The notes: a model not told the origin generated them from the letters alone. DNA of 64,000 nucleotides from Arthrobacter sp. ISL-65 (GCF_018613795.1 NZ_JAGGPN010000039.1:1-64000), one strand, 5' to 3'; shown: positions 31,735 to 41,384, counted from the first letter of the stretch. Numbers and translations: made by a program.

Positions 31735-33075
31735 ATGGCTTCTCAACGAGGAGAGTCGGCTGCACCGGCCAAAGCCGGGCGCAAAGGGCTGGACAAATCC
31801 CACTACCTTTACATGGCCGTCATCGCGGCCGTTATTCTGGGCGCTCTGGTAGGGCTGCTGTTCCCGGAGGTCGGCAAGTCACTGAAACCGCTGGGTGACG
31901 GTTTCATCAAGCTGATCAAGATGATGATCGCCCCCATCATTTTCTGCACGATCGTGCTGGGTATCGGTTCAATCGCCAAGGCTGCCACCGTTGGTAAAGT
32001 CGGCGGACTGGCCCTGGGCTACTTCGTCATTATGTCCACGTTCGCACTGGCCATCGGCCTGGTGGTGGGTAACCTCATCCACCCCGGCGAAGGGCTTAAT
32101 CTGACGCCATACGACCCCAACAAGAAGGCGGCTACTGACAGCACCGTCGACTTCCTGCTTGGCATCATTCCCGGCGACATTCCGGTGCTCCCCACCCTCC
32201 TCGCTGCCATCCTGGTCGGCTTCGCCCTGCAGAGGATGGGCCCCCAGGGCGCTCCCATCCTCAAAGCGATCGGACATGGCCAGGCTCTGGTCTTCCGCAT
32301 CCTGATCATGATCATGTGGCTTGCCCCGGTCGGCGCCTTCGGTGCGATCGCCGCCGTCGTCGGTGCCACGGGCTTCCAGGCAATCGTGAGCATGTTCACC
32401 CTCATGATCGCCTTCTACATCACCTGTGCACTGTTCATCGTCGTGATCCTGGGCGGACTGCTGCAGGTCGTGGCAGGCGTCAACATCTTTAGGCTCATGA
32501 AGTACCTGGCCCGGGAATACCTGCTGATCTTCTCCACCTCATCTTCCGAAGCCGCACTGCCCCGCCTCATCGCCAAGCTGGAACACCTGGGTGTCTCCAA
32601 GCCGGTTGTCGGCGTCACGGTTCCCACCGGCTACTCCTTCAACCTCGACGGAACAGCCATCTACCTGACCATGGCGTCGCTGTTCGTGGCCAACGCCATG
32701 GGCACCCCGCTGGACCTGGGCGCCCAGATTTCCCTGCTGATCTTCATGATCATCGCCTCCAAGGGCGCCGCCGGTGTCACCGGTGCCGGCCTGGCCACCC
32801 TTGCGGCCGGCCTCCAGGCCCACGCACCCCAGCTGCTTGGCGGCGTGGGCATGATCGTAGGCATCGACCGCTTTATGTCAGAGGCCCGCGCCCTGACCAA
32901 CTTCACCGGCAACGCGGTAGCCACCGTCCTGATCGGCACCTGGGTCAAGGAGATCGACGGCGGCCAGGTGGAGCGTGTCCTGTCCGGCGAAGAGCCCTTC
33001 GACGAGCAGACCATGGTCGCCCACCACCACGGCCTGGCCGAAATCCCCGAGAAAGCCGTACCTGCCAAGGCCTAA
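31735..33075 (+). CDS. dctA: C4-dicarboxylate:cation symporter
   Basis: 446 residues, DAACS (SLC1) family. Imports succinate, fumarate and malate with cations. The Ser-rich re-entrant loop motif SSSEAALPRLIAKLEHLGV is the DctA-type version. The hydrophobic profile shows about eight helices plus two hairpins. Start ATG 31735 has AAGGAG eight bases upstream; a longer frame to 31606 lacks one. It is divergent from the CitA/CitB-type system and followed by a strong terminator. Confidence 0.95.
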   Translation: MASQRGESAAPAKAGRKGLDKSHYLYMAVIAAVILGALVGLLFPEVGKSLKPLGDGFIKLIKMMIAPIIFCTIVLGIGSIAKAATVGKVGGLALGYFVIMSTFALAIGLVVGNLIHPGEGLNLTPYDPNKKAATDSTVDFLLGIIPGDIPVLPTLLAAILVGFALQRMGPQGAPILKAIGHGQALVFRILIMIMWLAPVGAFGAIAAVVGATGFQAIVSMFTLMIAFYITCALFIVVILGGLLQVVAGVNIFRLMKYLAREYLLIFSTSSSEAALPRLIAKLEHLGVSKPVVGVTVPTGYSFNLDGTAIYLTMASLFVANAMGTPLDLGAQISLLIFMIIASKGAAGVTGAGLATLAAGLQAHAPQLLGGVGMIVGIDRFMSEARALTNFTGNAVATVLIGTWVKEIDGGQVERVLSGEEPFDEQTMVAHHHGLAEIPEKAVPAKA

Positions 33076-33100
33076 GGCCCGGCGCCAGTACAGCCAAAGT

Positions 33101-33138
33101 GAAACCGCCCGCACAGGCCCCGCTGTGCGGGCGGTTTC
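33101..33138 (+). terminator. intrinsic terminator after dctA
   Basis: Perfect 16-bp stem GAAACCGCCCGCACAG / CTGTGCGGGCGGTTTC with a GCCCCG loop, 25 bases after the dctA stop. Short T-rich 3' side only. Confidence 0.88.
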
Positions 33139-33313
33139 ATTGCTGCCGGCGCAGTAACCTTCGACCTCAGGTACAAGGTAAAGGCTCAAACGCCACCAAA
33201 AGTCAAGGTCCACGGAATGCCGTGTCGGGCGCTGTAGCCTTGGGGTGGAAGAAGCAGGGGCGCTGGCAGACAGCGGCAGAAAAATCACCGTCATCGAAAG
33301 TGTGGATTGATAC

Positions 33314-34213
33314 GTGAGCAGCGAACAGGGTTCAGCAACTCTGGAAGGCACGGAACTCGACCTGGAAGACGCCGTCATGGGTCCCACAGGCCGCCCCCAC
33401 CGCGAATTTCCGGAGCCCGCGCCGCTGTCCTCCCATGGACCGGCCCGCGTCATAGCCATGGTCAACCAGAAAGGCGGGGTGGGGAAGACCACCTCCACCA
33501 TTAACCTCGCCGCAGCGCTCGCCGAATACGGCCGCCGCGTGCTCCTGGTGGATTTCGACCCGCAGGGCGCCCTCTCCGCCGGGCTCGGGATCAACCCTCA
33601 CGAACTGGACCTGACCGTTTACAACGTCCTGATGGACCGCAAGGTGGACATCCGGGACGCCATCCACCAGACCGGGGTGGAAAACGTGGACCTGCTGCCC
33701 GCCAACATCGACCTCTCCGCAGCGGAAGTGCAGCTGGTCAACGAGGTCGCCCGCGAACAGGTCCTCGACCGGGCCCTGAAGAAGGTCGAGGACGATTATG
33801 ACGTCGTGCTCATCGACTGCCAGCCTTCCCTCGGCCTGCTCACCGTCAACGCCCTGACCGCGGCCCACGGCGTGATCATTCCGCTGATCTGCGAATTCTT
33901 CGCCCTGCGCGCGGTGGCCCTGCTGGTCGAAACCATCGACAAGGTCCAGGACCGGCTCAACCCGCGGCTGCAGGTGGACGGCGTGCTGGCCACGATGTAC
34001 GACGCCCGCACGCTGCACAGCCGGGAAGTCATCAGCCGCCTGGTGGAAGCCTTCGGGGACAAGGTCTTCGAAACCGTCATCAAGCGTTCCATCAAGTTCG
34101 CCGACGCCACCGTGGCCGCCGAACCCATCACGAGCTACGCCGGAAACCATGTGGGTGCCGACGCCTACCGCCGCCTCGCCAAGGAACTGATTTCGCGCGG
34201 CGGCGCGCCCTAG
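33314..34213 (+). CDS. ParA-family chromosome partitioning ATPase (next to scpAB)
   Basis: 299 residues. Deviant Walker A KGGVGKTT follows VIAMVNQ; a VLLVDFDPQG switch and VVLIDCQPSL (Walker B region) are present. A 40-residue acidic/Pro leader precedes the domain. It corresponds to Rv1708 in order and is followed by scpA after 5 bases. It is not the oriC-linked parA, since parB, gidB and rnpA are absent. GTG start at 33314, poor ribosome site. Probably works with the ScpAB condensin in chromosome organisation. Confidence 0.92.
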   Translation: MSSEQGSATLEGTELDLEDAVMGPTGRPHREFPEPAPLSSHGPARVIAMVNQKGGVGKTTSTINLAAALAEYGRRVLLVDFDPQGALSAGLGINPHELDLTVYNVLMDRKVDIRDAIHQTGVENVDLLPANIDLSAAEVQLVNEVAREQVLDRALKKVEDDYDVVLIDCQPSLGLLTVNALTAAHGVIIPLICEFFALRAVALLVETIDKVQDRLNPRLQVDGVLATMYDARTLHSREVISRLVEAFGDKVFETVIKRSIKFADATVAAEPITSYAGNHVGADAYRRLAKELISRGGAP

Positions 34214-34218
34214 CCGGG

Positions 34219-35058
34219 ATGACCGCAGAGCCGGCAACGCCCCCCGCCGAGGCCAGGCGGTCCGGCTTCGAAGTACGCCTGGCCAACTTCAGCGGCCCCT
34301 TCGACCTCCTGCTGGGGCTGATCTCCAAACACCAGCTGGACATCACCGAGGTGGCTCTTGCCACGGTGACCGACGAGTTCATCCGGTACATCCGGAACCT
34401 CCAGGAGCTGGGGGAGGAGTGGGCCCTTGATGAGGCCAGTGAGTTCCTCGTCATCGCGGCCACGCTTCTGGACCTGAAGGCAGCGCGCCTGCTGCCCGCT
34501 GGTGAAGTGGAGGACGACGACGACATCGCCCTTCTCGAGGCACGTGACCTGCTCTTTGCCCGGCTGCTGCAGTACAAGGCCTTCAAAAAGGTTGCCGCGC
34601 TGATGGACGCCACGTTGGAACTGGAGTCCCGGCGCTATCCGCGGCAGGTGGCCCTCGAGGAACACTTCGCAGCGATGCTGCCGGAACTCGTCTGGAAGCA
34701 CAGCCCCGCACAGTTCGCGGCACTGGCCGAGGCAGCGCTCAAGCCAAAGGCCCCGGCCCCGACGGAGGTCGGAGTGGCCCACCTGCACGGCAGCACGGTG
34801 AGCGTCCGCGAACAGGCTGAGCTGATCGGCCTGCGGCTGCAGGACGGCCGGCCCCTGACATTCCGCGCACTGATAGCCGACGCCGAATCCACGCTGGTTG
34901 TGGTGGCACGCTTCCTGGCTCTGCTGGAGCTGTTCAGGGACCAGGTGGTGGCCTTCGACCAGGTGGCGCCGCTGGGAGACCTGACTGTGCGCTGGACCGC
35001 GGCGGGCACCGGATGGACCGGGGAGCACCTGAGCGAGGAATACGAGGAGCAGCAATGA
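34219..35058 (+). CDS. scpA: segregation and condensation protein A (kleisin)
   Basis: 279 residues. ScpA/kleisin family: the N-terminal F.V.L..FSGPFDLLLGLI pattern appears as FEVRLANFSGPFDLLLGLI (about 14-32), followed by TDEFIRYIRNL and EFLVIAATLLDLKA. Bridges SMC heads. The C-terminus has the winged-helix segment. Its stop overlaps the scpB start (ATGA). Confidence 0.95.
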   Translation: MTAEPATPPAEARRSGFEVRLANFSGPFDLLLGLISKHQLDITEVALATVTDEFIRYIRNLQELGEEWALDEASEFLVIAATLLDLKAARLLPAGEVEDDDDIALLEARDLLFARLLQYKAFKKVAALMDATLELESRRYPRQVALEEHFAAMLPELVWKHSPAQFAALAEAALKPKAPAPTEVGVAHLHGSTVSVREQAELIGLRLQDGRPLTFRALIADAESTLVVVARFLALLELFRDQVVAFDQVAPLGDLTVRWTAAGTGWTGEHLSEEYEEQQ

Positions 35059-35684
35059 CGGATCCAGTTGCGGGCCGGGAACGCGCCGCGCTTGAGGCGG
35101 TGCTGATGGTGCTGGACGAGCCCACCTCTGCCACCGACCTTGCCGCAGGACTGAACCTGACGGTGGCTGCCGTCGAGGCGCTGCTGCTGGATCTGCAGCG
35201 CGACTATGACGGCTATACTGTTAAAGCCCCGGATATGGAAACTGGCAGTAATGGACCTGAGCATGAAGTCCCTTCCAGCCCCCGGGGTTTTGAATTGCGG
35301 AATGTCGCCGGCGGCTGGCGCATCTACTCGCGGGCTGAATTCGCCGACGTCGTCGGTACTTTCGTCCTGGAGGGGCAGACAGCCAGGCTGACCCAGGCGG
35401 CGCTCGAGACACTTGCCGTCATCGCCTACCGGCAACCGGTATCCAGGGCAAGGGTGTCTGCAATTCGTGGAGTCAACGTTGACTCTGTTGTGCGGACGCT
35501 GACCCAGCGCGGCTTGATCGAGGATGGCGGAACAGATCCGGAATCGGGCGCTGTCCTGTACCGCACGACGTCGTATTTCCTTGAACGCATGGGAATCGGC
35601 TCGGTGGCTGAGTTGCCTCAGCTTTCACCGCACCTTCCGGGGCTTGAAGGAATTGAAGAGTTCTACGACGCCGGAAGAATGTAG
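35055..35684 (+). CDS. scpB: segregation and condensation protein B
   Basis: 209 residues from ATG 35055, which overlaps the scpA stop by 4 bases and has GAGGAG upstream. Two winged-helix domains: LEAVLMVLDEPTSATDLA at the N-terminus and LTQAALETLAVIAYRQPVSR (typical ScpB) near 115-135. Between them a 20-residue hydrophilic insert (about 60-78) precedes the conserved RGFELRNVAGGWRIY. Partner of ScpA in the SMC complex. Confidence 0.95.
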   Translation: MTDPVAGRERAALEAVLMVLDEPTSATDLAAGLNLTVAAVEALLLDLQRDYDGYTVKAPDMETGSNGPEHEVPSSPRGFELRNVAGGWRIYSRAEFADVVGTFVLEGQTARLTQAALETLAVIAYRQPVSRARVSAIRGVNVDSVVRTLTQRGLIEDGGTDPESGAVLYRTTSYFLERMGIGSVAELPQLSPHLPGLEGIEEFYDAGRM

Positions 35685-35790
35685 GCGGCACGCCTGCGAA
35701 GCAGTTTTTACCAGGGCAGATTTAATCTGCACGGCTGGCTAGTGTTGTCTTTGGACAACCTTTGCCGGTCAAAATCACAGAGGACGGGTC

Positions 35791-36999
35791 ATGACACAGG
35801 CGGGACGCCAGGGTTCACCACGTAACAGTTCAGGACGTAAAGGTCCGGAACGCAATTCAGCGGGCAGCGCAGGTCGCGGTGCCCCCAGCCCGCGGGGCGG
35901 CGGATTCGGCGCCGGCCAGCGGGACTTCTCCAAGGGCGGCGACCGCCCGTACAAGGCACCCAAGCCGCGGGAAGAGCGTTTTGTCGATCCCGACGAATCG
36001 CCCGCCGCTCAGACGGGCCGGCCTGCCGCAGGCGACTGGAAGTCCGGCGCCAAGCCGGCAGCCCGGAAGCCCGGAGCACGCAAGCCCGGGGCCGGAAAGA
36101 CGCCCGGCACTCCTGGCGCGCTCAAGCCCAAGCCGCGTTCCGCTGCGGCCAAGACCTTCGGTACGCGCGCGTTCGGCGGCGAACGGTTCGGCCAGAGCCT
36201 CGGCGCCGTCCGCAAGCCTTCGCGCAAGCGCGGCCCCAGTGGCCCCGTGCCGCAGTCCGAACTGCACGACGCCGACGGCGTCCGCCTGCAGAAGGTCATG
36301 GCCCAGGCCGGAGTGGCTTCGCGGCGCGTCTGCGAAGAGATGATTGCCGAAGGCCGCGTGGAGGTCGACGGCCAGGTAGTCACCGAACTCGGTGTGCGCG
36401 TCGATCCCAAGACATCCGTTATTCACGTGGACGGCCTCCGCATCCAGCTGGATGAGTCGCTCGTGTACATGGTCTTCAACAAGCCCAAGGGCGTCGTGTC
36501 CACCATGGAGGACCCGGACGGGCGTCCCTGCATCAGCGATTTCGTCCGCAACACCCATGGCGAGCGACTCTTCCACGTCGGCCGCCTGGACGTCGCCACC
36601 GAGGGCCTGCTGCTGCTGACCAACGACGGCGAGCTGGCCAACCGCCTGACGCACCCGTCCTACGAGGTTCCCAAGACGTACCTGGTCCAGGTCCGCGGGC
36701 CCTTCCCGCAGGGCATCGGCGCACAGCTCAAGGACGGCATCGAACTCGAGGACGGCTTCGCGTCGGTCGACTCCTTCCGCCTGGTCGACTCGACCCCGGG
36801 CCATGTCCTGATCGAAGTGGTGCTGCACTCCGGCAAGAACCGCATTGTCCGGCGCCTGTTCGACGCCGTCGGTTTCCCGGTATTGCGCTTGGTGCGCGTC
36901 AAGGTCGGCCCCATCGGCCTGGGCGACCAGCGCCAGGGAAGCATCCGCAACCTCGGCAAGCAGGAAGTCGGCCACCTGCTGGCATCCGTGGGGCTGTAA
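35791..36999 (+). CDS. rluB: 23S/16S rRNA pseudouridine synthase (RsuA/RluB family)
   Basis: 402 residues. An S4 domain (about 168-225, RLQKVMAQAGVASRRVCEEMI) is followed by the synthase domain with catalytic Asp in GRLDVATEGLLLLTNDGELA and RQGSIRNLGK near the end. The first 160 residues are a basic low-complexity Gly/Ala/Lys/Pro/Arg extension, as in other actinobacterial homologues. ATG 35791 follows AGAGGA. It lies between scpB and tyrA as in Rv1711. The exact target uridine is not predictable. Confidence 0.92.
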   Translation: MTQAGRQGSPRNSSGRKGPERNSAGSAGRGAPSPRGGGFGAGQRDFSKGGDRPYKAPKPREERFVDPDESPAAQTGRPAAGDWKSGAKPAARKPGARKPGAGKTPGTPGALKPKPRSAAAKTFGTRAFGGERFGQSLGAVRKPSRKRGPSGPVPQSELHDADGVRLQKVMAQAGVASRRVCEEMIAEGRVEVDGQVVTELGVRVDPKTSVIHVDGLRIQLDESLVYMVFNKPKGVVSTMEDPDGRPCISDFVRNTHGERLFHVGRLDVATEGLLLLTNDGELANRLTHPSYEVPKTYLVQVRGPFPQGIGAQLKDGIELEDGFASVDSFRLVDSTPGHVLIEVVLHSGKNRIVRRLFDAVGFPVLRLVRVKVGPIGLGDQRQGSIRNLGKQEVGHLLASVGL

Positions 37000-37002
37000 G
37001 GG

Positions 37003-38112
37003 ATGTCGGCATTCCGTACGCACGGCCGGGGACACCTGAACGGCCCGATCGTCGTTATTGGCACGGGCCTGCTCGGCACCAGCATCGGCCTCGGCCTGCG
37101 CGGCCGCGGCGTTGCCGTGTACCTGTCCGATCCGTCGCCGACCAACCAGGCAGTCGCCGTCGACATCGGCGCCGGCCTCCCGTTGGCTGCCATGCGTGAC
37201 GAACGTCCTGAACTCGTTGTCGTCGCGTCGCCGCCGGACGTGACCGCGGACGTTGTGGAACGCGCGCTGGCAGACTTCCCGGACGCCACCGTCGTCGACA
37301 TCGCCAGCGTCAAGGCAGCGATCCTGCATGACCTGCGGAGCCGCGGCGCGGACCTGAGCCGCTACGTGGGCACCCATCCCATGGCAGGACGCGAAAAGTC
37401 CGGGCCCGTCGCCGCCCGGGGCGAGCTTTTCACCTCCATGCCGTGGGTCATGTGCCCGACCGAGGAATCCTCGGCCGGGGCGGTCCAGGCTGCGCGGGCG
37501 CTGGCCACCGACCTGGGTGGCCTCGTTTCGCAGTTCACGGCCGAGGAACATGACGGGGCCGTGGCCCTGGTCTCCCACCTGCCGCAGGTGATGTCCTCGC
37601 TGCTGGCCAGCCGGCTGCAGGACACTCCGATGCATGCCCTTTCCCTCGCCGGGAACGGGCTCCGCGACACCACCCGCATCGCAGCCAGCGACCCCACGCT
37701 GTGGGTCCAGATCCTGGGGGCGAATGCCCGAAAGGTGGTGGACATCCTTTACGGTGTGCGCGAAGACCTCAACCGGCTGATCGGGACACTGGAAGACCCC
37801 GCGGCCGCCGGGGCCCGTCTTGACCTGGCCCAGCTGATGAGCGAAGGCAATGCCGGGCAGGCCAGGATTCCGGGTAAACACGGCGGACCTCCGCAGGCCT
37901 ATTCCTGGCTCACAGTGCTTGTCGATGACCGGCCCGGCCAGATCGCCAGGCTCCTGACCGAGATCGGTGAGATCGGCGTCAACCTCGAAGACCTGCGGCT
38001 GGACCACTCCTCCGGACAGAACGTGGGCATGGTGGAGATCTCGGTGCTGCCGAGCGCGCATGACCTACTTGTAGAAGCACTTAGCGACCGTGGATGGCGG
38101 GTACTTCAGTAA
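37003..38112 (+). CDS. tyrA: prephenate dehydrogenase with ACT domain
   Basis: 369 residues. NAD(P)-binding GTGLLGTSIGLGLRGRG at about 20-36, then the TyrA helical domain with THPMAGREKSG (substrate loop). The C-terminal ACT domain begins near 303 (LTVLVDDRPGQIARLL), usually for feedback by tyrosine. Catalyses prephenate to 4-hydroxyphenylpyruvate. It overlaps the cmk start by one base (TAATG) and the DAHP synthase at 58309 supplies the same pathway. Confidence 0.94.
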   Translation: MSAFRTHGRGHLNGPIVVIGTGLLGTSIGLGLRGRGVAVYLSDPSPTNQAVAVDIGAGLPLAAMRDERPELVVVASPPDVTADVVERALADFPDATVVDIASVKAAILHDLRSRGADLSRYVGTHPMAGREKSGPVAARGELFTSMPWVMCPTEESSAGAVQAARALATDLGGLVSQFTAEEHDGAVALVSHLPQVMSSLLASRLQDTPMHALSLAGNGLRDTTRIAASDPTLWVQILGANARKVVDILYGVREDLNRLIGTLEDPAAAGARLDLAQLMSEGNAGQARIPGKHGGPPQAYSWLTVLVDDRPGQIARLLTEIGEIGVNLEDLRLDHSSGQNVGMVEISVLPSAHDLLVEALSDRGWRVLQ

Positions 38113-38825
38113 TGACACAGGAACTGATCGACACTTTGCCTGCCCTCCGGCTGGGCCGACCGCTGGTTGTGGCCATCGACGGGCCATCAGGCTCGGGGAA
38201 GTCCAGCGTCAGCAAGGAAGTGGCACGCCGCCTCAACCTCGCCTACCTGGACACCGGCGCCATGTACCGGGCCCTCACCTGGTACTGCCTGGACCGCGGA
38301 ACGGACCTTGCCGATGCCGCCGCCGTCGAACTGGCAGCCGAAGAACTGCCGCTGGACATCAGCACCAGCCCACTCACCGAGTTTGTGCGGGTCGACGGCG
38401 CCGACGTCACCGACGCCATCAGGGAACCGGGCATCTCCTCGGCCGTCAGCGCCGTCGCCACCACGCTCGGTGCCCGGACCGAACTCATCCGCCGCCAGCG
38501 CGCCCTGATCGAAAAGCACAACCGCCGCATGGTGGTGGAGGGCCGGGACATCACCACTGTCGTCGTGCCCGGTGCACAGGTGCGCATGCTCCTGACCGCC
38601 AGCGAGGAAGCCCGGCTTCGCCGCCGCGGGATCCAGCTCGGCGGGACCCAAAGCGCTGAGCAACTGGCCGCCCAGGTGACCCAGCGGGACGCGAAGGACT
38701 CCACCGTGGTGAACTTCACCCAGGCGGCGGACGGCGTGGTGACGCTGGATTCGTCCGAACTGGATTTCGAGGAAACCGTGGTTGCCGCGCTGCGCATCGT
38801 CACAAAGGTCATCAACCATGAGTGA
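38112..38825 (+). CDS. cmk: cytidylate kinase
   Basis: 237 residues. Phosphorylates CMP/dCMP. P-loop GPSGSGKSS at about 20-28 and YLDTGAMYRALTW (CMP-binding) follow; VVEGRDITTVV near 140 is also typical. The start shares one base with the tyrA stop; the stop overlaps the next gene by 8 bases, as in a tight operon. The order cmk-(plsC)-der resembles Rv1712-Rv1713. Confidence 0.96.
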   Translation: MTQELIDTLPALRLGRPLVVAIDGPSGSGKSSVSKEVARRLNLAYLDTGAMYRALTWYCLDRGTDLADAAAVELAAEELPLDISTSPLTEFVRVDGADVTDAIREPGISSAVSAVATTLGARTELIRRQRALIEKHNRRMVVEGRDITTVVVPGAQVRMLLTASEEARLRRRGIQLGGTQSAEQLAAQVTQRDAKDSTVVNFTQAADGVVTLDSSELDFEETVVAALRIVTKVINHE

Positions 38826-39567
38826 TTCCGCCAGGAAGCCCCGGACCGGGCTGCCGGGGACTGTCGTTCCCGGCGCCTGGACCATGGCGTGGAGCCGGCC
38901 CGTCGGCCGGTTCCTGAACAACGCTGTCTACCGCACATCCGTCACCGGGCACACCAACGTTCCGGCCGCGGGACCGGTGATTTTCGCAGGCAACCACGTC
39001 AGTTTCCTCGACGGACCCGTCATGTTCGGCGCCTCGCCCCGGCCCATGCACATCCTCGTTAAGAAGGAGATGTTCAAGGGCTTCCTCGGCCGCGTGCTGA
39101 GGGCCTCGGGCCAGCTTCCGGTTGACCGGGCGGGGGACCGCTCGGTCCTGCAGCTCAGCAAGGACGTGCTCGACGCCGGCCGCTGCATCGGCATCCTGCC
39201 CGAAGGGACCCGGGGGAGCGGCACGGCAACGGGCATCAGCAACGGGGTGGCTTGGCTCGCCCTGAATTCGGATGCCGTCGTGGTGCCGGTGGCCATCCTG
39301 GGCACACGGCAGGGCGGCGAGCACCTGGACAGCATCCCGAAACCGGGCCGCAGGCTGCACGTCAGCTTTGGCAAGCCTCTCGCGTTCGACCGGAATCCGG
39401 ATGAAACCGGGCGTGCTTCAATGGACAGGGCGGCCACGGAAATCCGGGACACTCTGGCCGCGCACGTCCGGAACACTGTCCGGCACAGCGGGATGTCATT
39501 GCCCTCCGCGGATCATCCGCACCAACGTTCCACCGCAGTAGCCGGACCGCCGGCAGACCACCACTAA
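38818..39567 (+). CDS. 1-acyl-glycerol-3-phosphate acyltransferase (PlsC-like)
   Basis: 249 residues. Acyltransferase motifs NHVSFLDG (HX4D), DRAGDRS and PEGTRGSG are present. The N-terminal segment carries GAWTMAWSRPVGRFLNNAVY, possibly membrane-associated. Likely acylates lysophosphatidate. ATG 38818 lies within the last codons of cmk (8-base overlap). The gene sits between cmk and der in many actinomycetes. Confidence 0.88.
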   Translation: MSDSARKPRTGLPGTVVPGAWTMAWSRPVGRFLNNAVYRTSVTGHTNVPAAGPVIFAGNHVSFLDGPVMFGASPRPMHILVKKEMFKGFLGRVLRASGQLPVDRAGDRSVLQLSKDVLDAGRCIGILPEGTRGSGTATGISNGVAWLALNSDAVVVPVAILGTRQGGEHLDSIPKPGRRLHVSFGKPLAFDRNPDETGRASMDRAATEIRDTLAAHVRNTVRHSGMSLPSADHPHQRSTAVAGPPADHH

Positions 39568-39577
39568 GGAAAGCGCA

Positions 39578-41128
39578 ATGAGCGATACGACTCAAACTTC
39601 CGGCCACTCCGGCGCCGGCGAAGACGAATACACGCCCACGGGCACAGACCAGGTGGCTGAACATCTGGCGGCCATGGACGACGACGAGGCGGAGCTTCGC
39701 GCCGCCTCCCTCCGCGCCGGACTGGACGATTACGAACTCGACGAGGAAGACGCCGCACTCCTCAGCGGCCTGCACGACGAGGATGAGCTTGAGGGCCCGC
39801 TCAAGCTGGACCCCGTGCTCGCCATCATCGGCCGCCCGAACGTTGGCAAGTCCACCCTCGTCAACCGCATCCTGGGCCGCCGCGAGGCGGTCGTGGAGGA
39901 CACCCCGGGCGTGACGCGCGACCGCGTGATGTACTCGGCGAACTGGAACGGGCGGAACTTCACGCTGGTTGACACCGGCGGCTGGGAACACGATGCCCGC
40001 GGCATCCATGCCCGGGTGGCGGAGCAGGCCGAAATGGCAGTGGAGCTGGCTGACGCAGTGCTGTTCGTCGTCGACTCGGCAGTGGGCGCAACCGCCACCG
40101 ACGAGGCCGTCGTGAAGATGCTCCGGCGGAGCAAGAAGCCTGTCATCCTCGTGGCCAACAAGGTGGACGACTTTGTGCAGGAAGCCGACTCCGCAGTCCT
40201 GTGGGGCCTGGGCTTCGGCGAGCCGTACCCCGTTTCCGCGCTGCACGGCCGTGGCGTCGCCGACCTGCTGGACCACGTCATGGACACCCTGCCGGAGTTC
40301 TCCACCGTTGAGGGCGTCGAACGCTCCGGCGGCCCGCGCCGGATCGCCCTGATCGGACGCCCCAACGTCGGCAAGTCCTCCCTCCTGAACAAGCTGGCCG
40401 GCTCCGAGCGTGTGGTGGTGGACAACACTGCCGGCACCACGCGCGACCCCGTTGATGAATTCATCGAGCTCGGCGGCCAAACCTGGCGTTTCGTGGATAC
40501 CGCCGGCATCCGCCGGCGCCAGCACATGGCGCAGGGCGCCGATTTCTACGCCTCGCTCCGGACCCAGAGTGCGCTGGAAAAGGCGGAGGTCGCCGTCGTT
40601 CTTCTGGCTGTTGATGAGGTGCTCAGCGAGCAGGACGTCCGCATCCTGCAGCTGGCCATTGAGTCGGGGCGTGCCCTGGTGCTCGCTTTCAACAAGTGGG
40701 ATCTTCTGGACGACGAACGGCGCCGTTACCTGGAACGCGAGATCGAGCAGGACCTGGCGCACGTGGAGTGGGCGCCGCGCGTCAACATCTCCGCCAAGAC
40801 GGGCTGGCACAAGGACCGCCTGGTGCCGGCCCTGGAGCTGGCGCTGGAAAACTGGGACAGGCGCATTCCGACCGGACGGCTCAACGCCTTCCTGGGCGAG
40901 CTGGTGGCGGCGCACCCGCACCCGGTCCGCGGCGGCAAGCAGCCCCGCATCCTTTTCGGCACGCAGGCCTCCAGCCGGCCGCCGAAGTTCGTCCTGTTCA
41001 CCACGGGATTCCTGGACCCGGGCTACCGCCGGTTCATCACCCGCCGCCTGCGGGAAACCTTTGGCTTCGAGGGAACGCCCATCGAAGTCAACATGCGTGT
41101 GCGGGAAAAGCGCGGCAAGAAGCGTTAA
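39578..41128 (+). CDS. der: ribosome-assembly GTPase Der (EngA)
   Basis: 516 residues. Two tandem GTPase domains: GRPNVGKST (about 87-95) and GRPNVGKSS (about 261-269), each with a DTxG switch (DTGGWE, DTAGIR) and NKVD / NKWD. A C-terminal KH-like domain follows. About 80 N-terminal residues are acidic and low-complexity before the first G1. Needed for 50S biogenesis. AAGGAAAG precedes ATG 39578. Confidence 0.97.
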   Translation: MSDTTQTSGHSGAGEDEYTPTGTDQVAEHLAAMDDDEAELRAASLRAGLDDYELDEEDAALLSGLHDEDELEGPLKLDPVLAIIGRPNVGKSTLVNRILGRREAVVEDTPGVTRDRVMYSANWNGRNFTLVDTGGWEHDARGIHARVAEQAEMAVELADAVLFVVDSAVGATATDEAVVKMLRRSKKPVILVANKVDDFVQEADSAVLWGLGFGEPYPVSALHGRGVADLLDHVMDTLPEFSTVEGVERSGGPRRIALIGRPNVGKSSLLNKLAGSERVVVDNTAGTTRDPVDEFIELGGQTWRFVDTAGIRRRQHMAQGADFYASLRTQSALEKAEVAVVLLAVDEVLSEQDVRILQLAIESGRALVLAFNKWDLLDDERRRYLEREIEQDLAHVEWAPRVNISAKTGWHKDRLVPALELALENWDRRIPTGRLNAFLGELVAAHPHPVRGGKQPRILFGTQASSRPPKFVLFTTGFLDPGYRRFITRRLRETFGFEGTPIEVNMRVREKRGKKR

Positions 41129-41267
41129 TTACGACACACCGGGCGGCGAATACCGGAAAGTGTCACTGGCAGCCGCCGGAATCGTGTAAGCTCTTCTAGG
41201 TGGTTCGGCCGGACTGCTTAGGTGAAATTCTTCGGAAGATTCATCTGGCGGAGAACGGCGGAACTGA

Positions 41268-41341
<74 letters not shown>

Positions 41342-41348
41342 CCGCAAA

Positions 41349-41384
41349 AAAACCCCGCCAACCCAACAGGGTTGGCGGGGTTTT
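41349..41384. terminator. bidirectional terminator between tRNA-Pro and the glycosylase gene
   Basis: Perfect 16-bp stem AAAACCCCGCCAACCC / GGGTTGGCGGGGTTTT, AACA loop. The arms end in T or A tracts on both strands, so it can stop the rightward tRNA and the leftward glycosylase transcripts. Confidence 0.92.

Noticed and set aside
35857..38061. A 734-codon antisense frame over rluB and tyrA
   Set aside because: Both sense genes are conserved and intact. The antisense translation looks like compositional shadow.
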